Shown here piece by piece: positions 59,596 through 64,000 of a stretch of 64,000 nucleotides of DNA. The translations under genes and the position numbers were made by a program. The number at the start of each line of letters is the position of its first letter. The first letter of the stretch is position 1. The stretch spans positions 12,465,219 to 12,529,218 of the forward strand of contig OY987251.1 of the NCBI GenBank assembly GCA_963920765.1. The letters run 5' to 3'. This DNA comes from Ulota crispa (Eukaryota > Streptophyta > Bryopsida > Orthotrichales > Orthotrichaceae). Under the pieces are notes generated by a model, which saw only the letters and a program-made list of their open reading frames with translations, was not told the DNA's origin and made no database searches.

Positions 59596-61657
59596 ATTTT
59601 TAGTCTTCAGTTTTCTATTGACCTATCATGTGGCTGGCTCTAAGAGTATAAGGGTCAAGGTAGGGATAAGAGCCCACTAGATACGAGACGGGTAGATCGG
59701 GACAGCAGACACGAGCTGCCGTCCGTATGACGGGATCCTAAAATCAAATTCACGATCTGCTGGCCAAAACTCCAAATCGTGAAAACAGAGCAAGTCTCGA
59801 CCATGTAGGTGATCAATCCCACTTTGTCACCACGACAATAAATAGGGTTAAGTTTGGTTTAACCCAAACTGCCCGCAACAAGGTTTACAAAACAGAATAG
59901 AAATGAACTGACAAACAAGCCTCCAAAACCAGCTAGGAATAACAAAGCCACATCCTACACATACATAAAAAAATAAACCCAAAACATTCCTTTTGAAATC
60001 TTCATATCTTCAGATCTTCAAGTCTTTATGTCTTCAAGTCTTCAAATCTTCATGTTTTGATAAAAACAATGGGGAAAATCACAAATAACAAGTCCTAGAA
60101 AAGCAGCGACATTCTATCTAGTGCCACAGATGGCTCAAAGATTCAAATGCTAAATATAATAGCAATTTGAAAAGTTCTTCTAATCTTCTAACATTCCTCC
60201 AAATTTCAACTCAATCTAAGATACTGTCTAAAAGTTATGTGGGTTCAAAGTAGAGGCCCTTCTTCCTCCTTACAAACTAAACACTGCTTCTATAAACCTC
60301 TATAACTTTTGTTCTATACATCACCCATAAAAATGTGATATCAGTTTAGAAAAATGATATCACTGGCTACAACCCGTAAAATTTTCACTTCAAAATAAAA
60401 CTCTGTCCAAAAGCTCTAGTCAATCAAAGTGTGGGTCTCAATTTTTTAGAGAGCACCCAAACCCCCAACTTCTACCCACTATAACTTCTTCAATAAAACT
60501 TCAAATGAAATGATTAAAGACAATTCGAAAAGCTATGACAACAAACTACCACTCCTAAGGATCTGAAAAGAAAATTTCATACTGTCCAAAAGTTGTAGCT
60601 CTTCAAAGTCTCGGCCTTCTCATAACAAAAGGGCAGCCACCTCCAAACCTTTACACTTCCATAACTTTCTCGTCCAAGCTTCAAACCTCAAGTTTAAGGA
60701 CTTTCTAGAAAGCCAATACTAAGATAAACACTCCCTCTAAATCTTGTTGAAAAATGATATACAAATCATAAGTCATGGCTTGTCGAAGTCTCAGCCTTTC
60801 TTCATAGTTTGGCTTTTTGACTCTAAAATTCAAATACTCATAACTTTTGCATCACAACTCCAAATCAAACTTGCAAACTCATTTTGGAAAGGTAATCACA
60901 CAAGAAAAAACCTCCTCAAATTTCAATTCAAAATCATGTATACACAAAAAAAAATCTCACATCAAAGTTTTGGGATTTTTTTTCCCTTCTTCCCACTAAC
61001 ATTCATACCTCCCTCCAACAAGCAAAGAATCTTTTTTTTCCATAATTTCGACCCTATCTAAGGTAGGGAGGTGGGGCACATCAGCCCATGCTCCTCCTTA
61101 TCCTAACTCCACCATAGATGCCAAATTTTTTTTCTTTTCACACCTTTCCCATTGACTTCTAAATCCTTAGTATTTTTATTCAAACAAAAGCAAAATATAT
61201 GAGCCTTCCAAAATATCTAGATAAACATATGAAAATGATTAAATTACAAAATAAACACCATCGTAAAGTAGCCACGTGCCCTTGCGAGCATATAATAGCG
61301 TTAAACGCTTGTCTTCAGTTGCCAAGTCGTGGACTTGGTTGGCTGGAGAAGCGGTCGTCTCTGGCCGCCCGCCGGTCCGGGTTCGAATCCCATCGAACTC
61401 GTCGAGCGGTGATGGCGGCTCACGGCTTGGCAGCTAGTGAGGCAGGAAATTGGCCCAGCCAACCCGCTACCTACCCTCCTGAGCTATGCATGTGACAAGA
61501 CGGCGCAGCGCATTGGAATCTATGGCCGCTGCGCTGTCACCAAACCGTGGTCATCACCACGACTACCTTTTTTGCCTCAACTGTTGATTTATTGAAATCA
61601 ACACAAACATAAATAAATAACAAATATTTACATGATGGAGGAATCTCCATTAGGATA
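59496..61657 (-). repeat. LTR (5' LTR of the minus-strand element)
   Basis: A copy of 51082-53243 at a constant offset of 8414. It ends TAGGATA instead of AAGACA. The sequence next to it inside the element (59495 leftward, TGGTGTGCTTTCAC on the minus strand) is where the primer-binding site should lie, but the matching tRNA was not identified. Confidence 0.93.
61319..61574 (+). ncRNA. tRNA-like, SINE-like block, copy in the other LTR
   Basis: Identical by eye to 52905-53160, with the B-box GGTTCGAATCC at 61383-61393. Its presence in both LTRs shows that it was part of the element before the last transposition. Confidence 0.45.
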
Positions 61658-61993
61658 CCGTCACAACCTCAGGAGGTTGTCATGGCTTGTTCACAAAGTG
61701 ACTTGGCGAGGTGATTCACCAATTTCATTCATGTGAACAAAATTAATGGTGAACGGCATATTTGAAACCCCCTAATATGCACACAAACAGAGAAAATAGT
61801 GACATATACAACAAAAAAAGGCCTACATTTTAAGGTCCAAGGGTATTTGTGAAATTTCTGAAAAAATAGGGATATCTAGGACATCATAGCAATCTTCAAA
61901 AGTATCCATGAAATTTTCCTAAAAACAAAATGAATTTTGGGCTAGCTATACGGTTAAAATATTTGCTGTAATTTTCTAGACCGTTCTTGGAAA

Positions 61994-62406
61994 GGAGATT
62001 GATATGTCTACCACATCCTTTCAGCTATTCTACCACATCTCCCAAGGTAAATTTTAGATATCTACCTTCAAATAGTTGAATTTGAGAATTTGGAATTCAG
62101 ATTTGGACTTGGAGACCATGATTTTGTCTAGAGCCATAAAAGAAGGGGCAGTTCAACAATACCCAATGAAAAAGCTTATCTTTTTTTTACAAACAAAGGT
62201 AAAAGTAACAGTTTTCTCCCTAGCTAAACTTTTTGAGTGGGTGTTGTTGAATTGCAATTTTTTAAATGGTTCTAGACTAAATCATGGTCTCTAAGTCCAA
62301 ATTTGAATTCCAAATTCTCAAATTCAACTATTTGAAGGTAGAAATCTAAAAATTACCCCGGGGTGTGGTGTAGTAGTTCAAAGGGTGTGGTACACATATC
62401 AATTCC
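61994..62406. mobile_element. 413-bp long-inverted-repeat element, copy E
   Basis: It begins GGAGATTGATATGTCTACCA and ends GGTACACATATCAATTCC. Flanks CTTGGAAA and TTTGGAAA support an 8-bp target duplication. The inner arms are as in copies A, C and D. Confidence 0.88.
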
Positions 62407-62584
62407 TTTGGAAAATAGAAAAATACATTAATTTTTTGGGAATATAGCCTATATCTCAATTGATCCTGAAAAGGAAAGTTGTGGCACAACTAAAACCCCT
62501 TGCTTCACTTTGGCCGGTAGGTAATGAGTCTAATGACCGCCAAAAGTTAAAGTAAAATCATTAATTTTTTTTCTTGTAGGTTAC

Positions 62585-62761
62585 ACAATAGTGCCTCGAT
62601 ATGATGAAGGTATGCGGACACCATATTCATTTCATGTAAGGAAGACATTCATTGTAACTAGAGGATCTTTTGTAGCTCCCCAACCGCCATGGACAGTCAT
62701 TTACTTCATCTTAGCCAAGCATTTTTTCTTATAAAAGTTCATCTCAGCAAGGCAATATTGT
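62585..62761 (+). mobile_element. 177-bp MITE with ACAATAGTGCC ends, copy 2
   Basis: The inverted partner of 43654-43833, alignable throughout. Ends: ACAATAGTGCCTCG and CAAGGCAATATTGT. Confidence 0.8.
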
Positions 62762-63740
62762 ATTTTTACCTACATTAGAAGCTTTTATATGTTCCATTTG
62801 AAATTTTTGTAAGAAGGTTACGGTCAATCTTGTCCCTTGGACAACGAAGGTAACTTCTTGAAAAAATGACTTGTAGGATTCAATTTGAAAATATAATTTC
62901 ACAATTTAGAAAAAAAAGTGATGAATGGTCCAAATTTCTTGATAAAACAGTCTCTTCATTGAGATTATAGTACATTAATTTCATCTTAGAGTTATTAATA
63001 TTTTGGTTTTCCTTTCAGTTTTGAACTTACTTCTATTTAACAAATTTTTAGTAGATGAAAACTAAGTGAATTTTCTCTAAAAAAATTCACTAAGTTTTTA
63101 ACGCAATTTGTCAATGTAAAGGTTTAGAAACTCAAAGTTAGTGTTGCAAAAAACTAAGTTATGGAGATTTAAAACTTTAAAATGTAGAGAAACAATTTGC
63201 TAAAAATCTTATTTTCTTCATTCTGAATGCAATTATCTTGCAATCTACTTGGTCAATTTTTTTGAAAAATAGTCCACATATTTTGAAACTTGTCTAGTAC
63301 AAGCTTTATAGTTATATATGCCTCAAAGATAATTCCTAAGGTGTTTTTCTCTTTGCAATGAAAATGACAAATATGCATTAGAAAAAATTTGGGCCCTCAA
63401 TAAGGCCCTGAGTTACCAAGCATGGGAACCTTGGGCACATTACACCAAACTTTGCACATGCACAATCTGACATGGCACCATTGGTGCCACATCAATTTAT
63501 TGATTTAAAAAAAAAAACCAAAATTCAAAAAAGTTTCTAATTTTTTTCTGAGATTTTTTTTTTTTTTTTAACTAATTTTTTTGGGCAACCAACGGGGCTG
63601 GTTTGGGGCTGGTTCCCACATTGGGAACAAAATTTATAAAGGCCTCATTGAAGGCTGAAATTTTCCATAATGAGTAGTTTTTGATGAAACAAATGTCTTG
63701 GGACTTTAGGGATTACGGTTATAAGGGAGCCCTTCTTTAG
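62762..63740. other. AT-rich intergenic sequence, no gene seen
   Basis: Contains poly-A/T runs and degenerate sequence only. No coding or RNA signal was recognised. Confidence 0.5.
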
Positions 63741-64000
63741 AGAACCAATATGTGCACATCCGATGTTTGATATATTGCACACCTAAAGGAGGGCTAAATT
63801 TTAGGTCTTCACCATGAAAATTTGAATTCAAATTCAAAATTGGAGGCATTGATTTACTTCAAGACCACAAACGAGGACCACAAACGAGGTTACATTTGAA
63901 GTACACCCAATGGAAAAGCTTAATTACAAGGGGCAAATTATTTGTTTTACCTTTGTTTGTAAATTGGAAGTTATTTAATTGTAATCTCCTTTGTGGTTAT
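63741..64000. mobile_element. Long-inverted-repeat element, diverged copy F, cut by the window edge
   Basis: CCAATATGTGCACATCCGAT, TTTGATATATTGCACACC, AAATTTTAGGTC…AAATTTGAATTC and CACCCAATGGAAAAGCTTAA follow the order of the left arm and centre of copies A-E. The right arm lies outside the window. Confidence 0.55.

Larger units (their letters stand above)
51082..61657 (-). mobile_element. 10.6-kb Ty3-type LTR retrotransposon (innermost insertion)
   Basis: Two 2162-bp LTRs (51082-53243 and 59496-61657) in direct orientation enclose 6.25 kb that encodes gag, protease, reverse transcriptase/RNase H and integrase in that order on the minus strand, the Ty3/gypsy order. CCGT (possibly ACCGT) at 51078-51081 and 61658-61661 is the target duplication, and it closes exactly onto the uninterrupted MITE sequence. 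The coding region carries at least five isolated in-frame stops and two frameshifts, so this copy is not autonomous. Confidence 0.93.
51007..61772. mobile_element. GGGGGTTTCA MITE, copy 2: middle shell, split by the LTR element
   Basis: The left piece 51007-51081 and the right piece 61658-61772 together make about 186-190 bp. They match the inverted copy 1 (48912-49100), including ATGAATG…GGTC, the CACAACCTCAGGAGGTTGT hairpin and CATGTGAAC. TA borders at 51005-51006 and 61773-61774. Confidence 0.88.
50840..61920. mobile_element. 312-bp-type foldback, copy 4: outer shell of the nested insertions
   Basis: The left half is 50840-51006 (GGGAAAATTTCATGGATATC… ending AAAAAAGAAATAATA) and the right half 61773-61920 (TATGCACACAAACAGAG… to TATCCATGAAATTTTCC). 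Joined, they align with copy 1 at 10339-10650, where GAAAGAAGTACTGTGCGCAC spans the join. Everything between was inserted later. Confidence 0.85.

Overview
This is nuclear DNA of a land plant. It has AT-rich intergenic sequence and introns, GT-AG introns, and four multi-exon genes, three of them recognisable as plant genes. About 15 kb per gene, abundant small repeats and a piggyBac-type transposon (a superfamily I associate with algae and non-seed plants rather than flowering plants) suggest a bryophyte or another non-seed plant. The species is not established. Exon boundaries below were assembled by hand from splice signals, reading phase and family conservation.

Layout: 1-5590 is intergenic with dispersed repeats. 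6431-12117 (+) is a ten-exon pfkB-family pseudouridine kinase (PUKI) of 402 aa, with a triplicated segment upstream. 14902-19524 (+) is a four-exon trichome-birefringence-like (TBL) polysaccharide O-acetyltransferase of 659 aa, with many local tandem duplications in its promoter, introns and 3' flank. 21888-31095 is a 9.2-kb piggyBac element with TTAA target duplications and a decayed transposase. 31411-38455 (-) is an intact seven-exon gene for an unrecognised 523-aa protein. 39.5-43.8 kb is a cluster of microsatellites and MITEs. 44181-47599 (+) is the four-exon regulatory subunit of mitochondrial NAD-dependent isocitrate dehydrogenase, 366 aa. 48.5-62.8 kb is a transposon-rich block.

The most striking structure is a three-level nest at 50840-61920. 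A 312-bp-type foldback element contains a 190-bp TA-target MITE, and that MITE contains a 10.6-kb Ty3-type LTR retrotransposon on the minus strand with 2162-bp LTRs. Related uninterrupted copies of the foldback (10339-10650) and the MITE (48912-49100) elsewhere in the window confirm the reading.

Small elements fall into families: TTAA-flanked piggyBac-like miniatures, a ~412-bp long-inverted-repeat family (five complete copies and one partial), a ~312-bp foldback family (four copies), TTA/TAA-flanked Harbinger-like MITEs, a CACTA-ended foldback and a TACAATAGTGCC-ended MITE. The host genes are housekeeping or cell-wall genes and do not form a pathway together. The transposon layers explain most of the remaining sequence.
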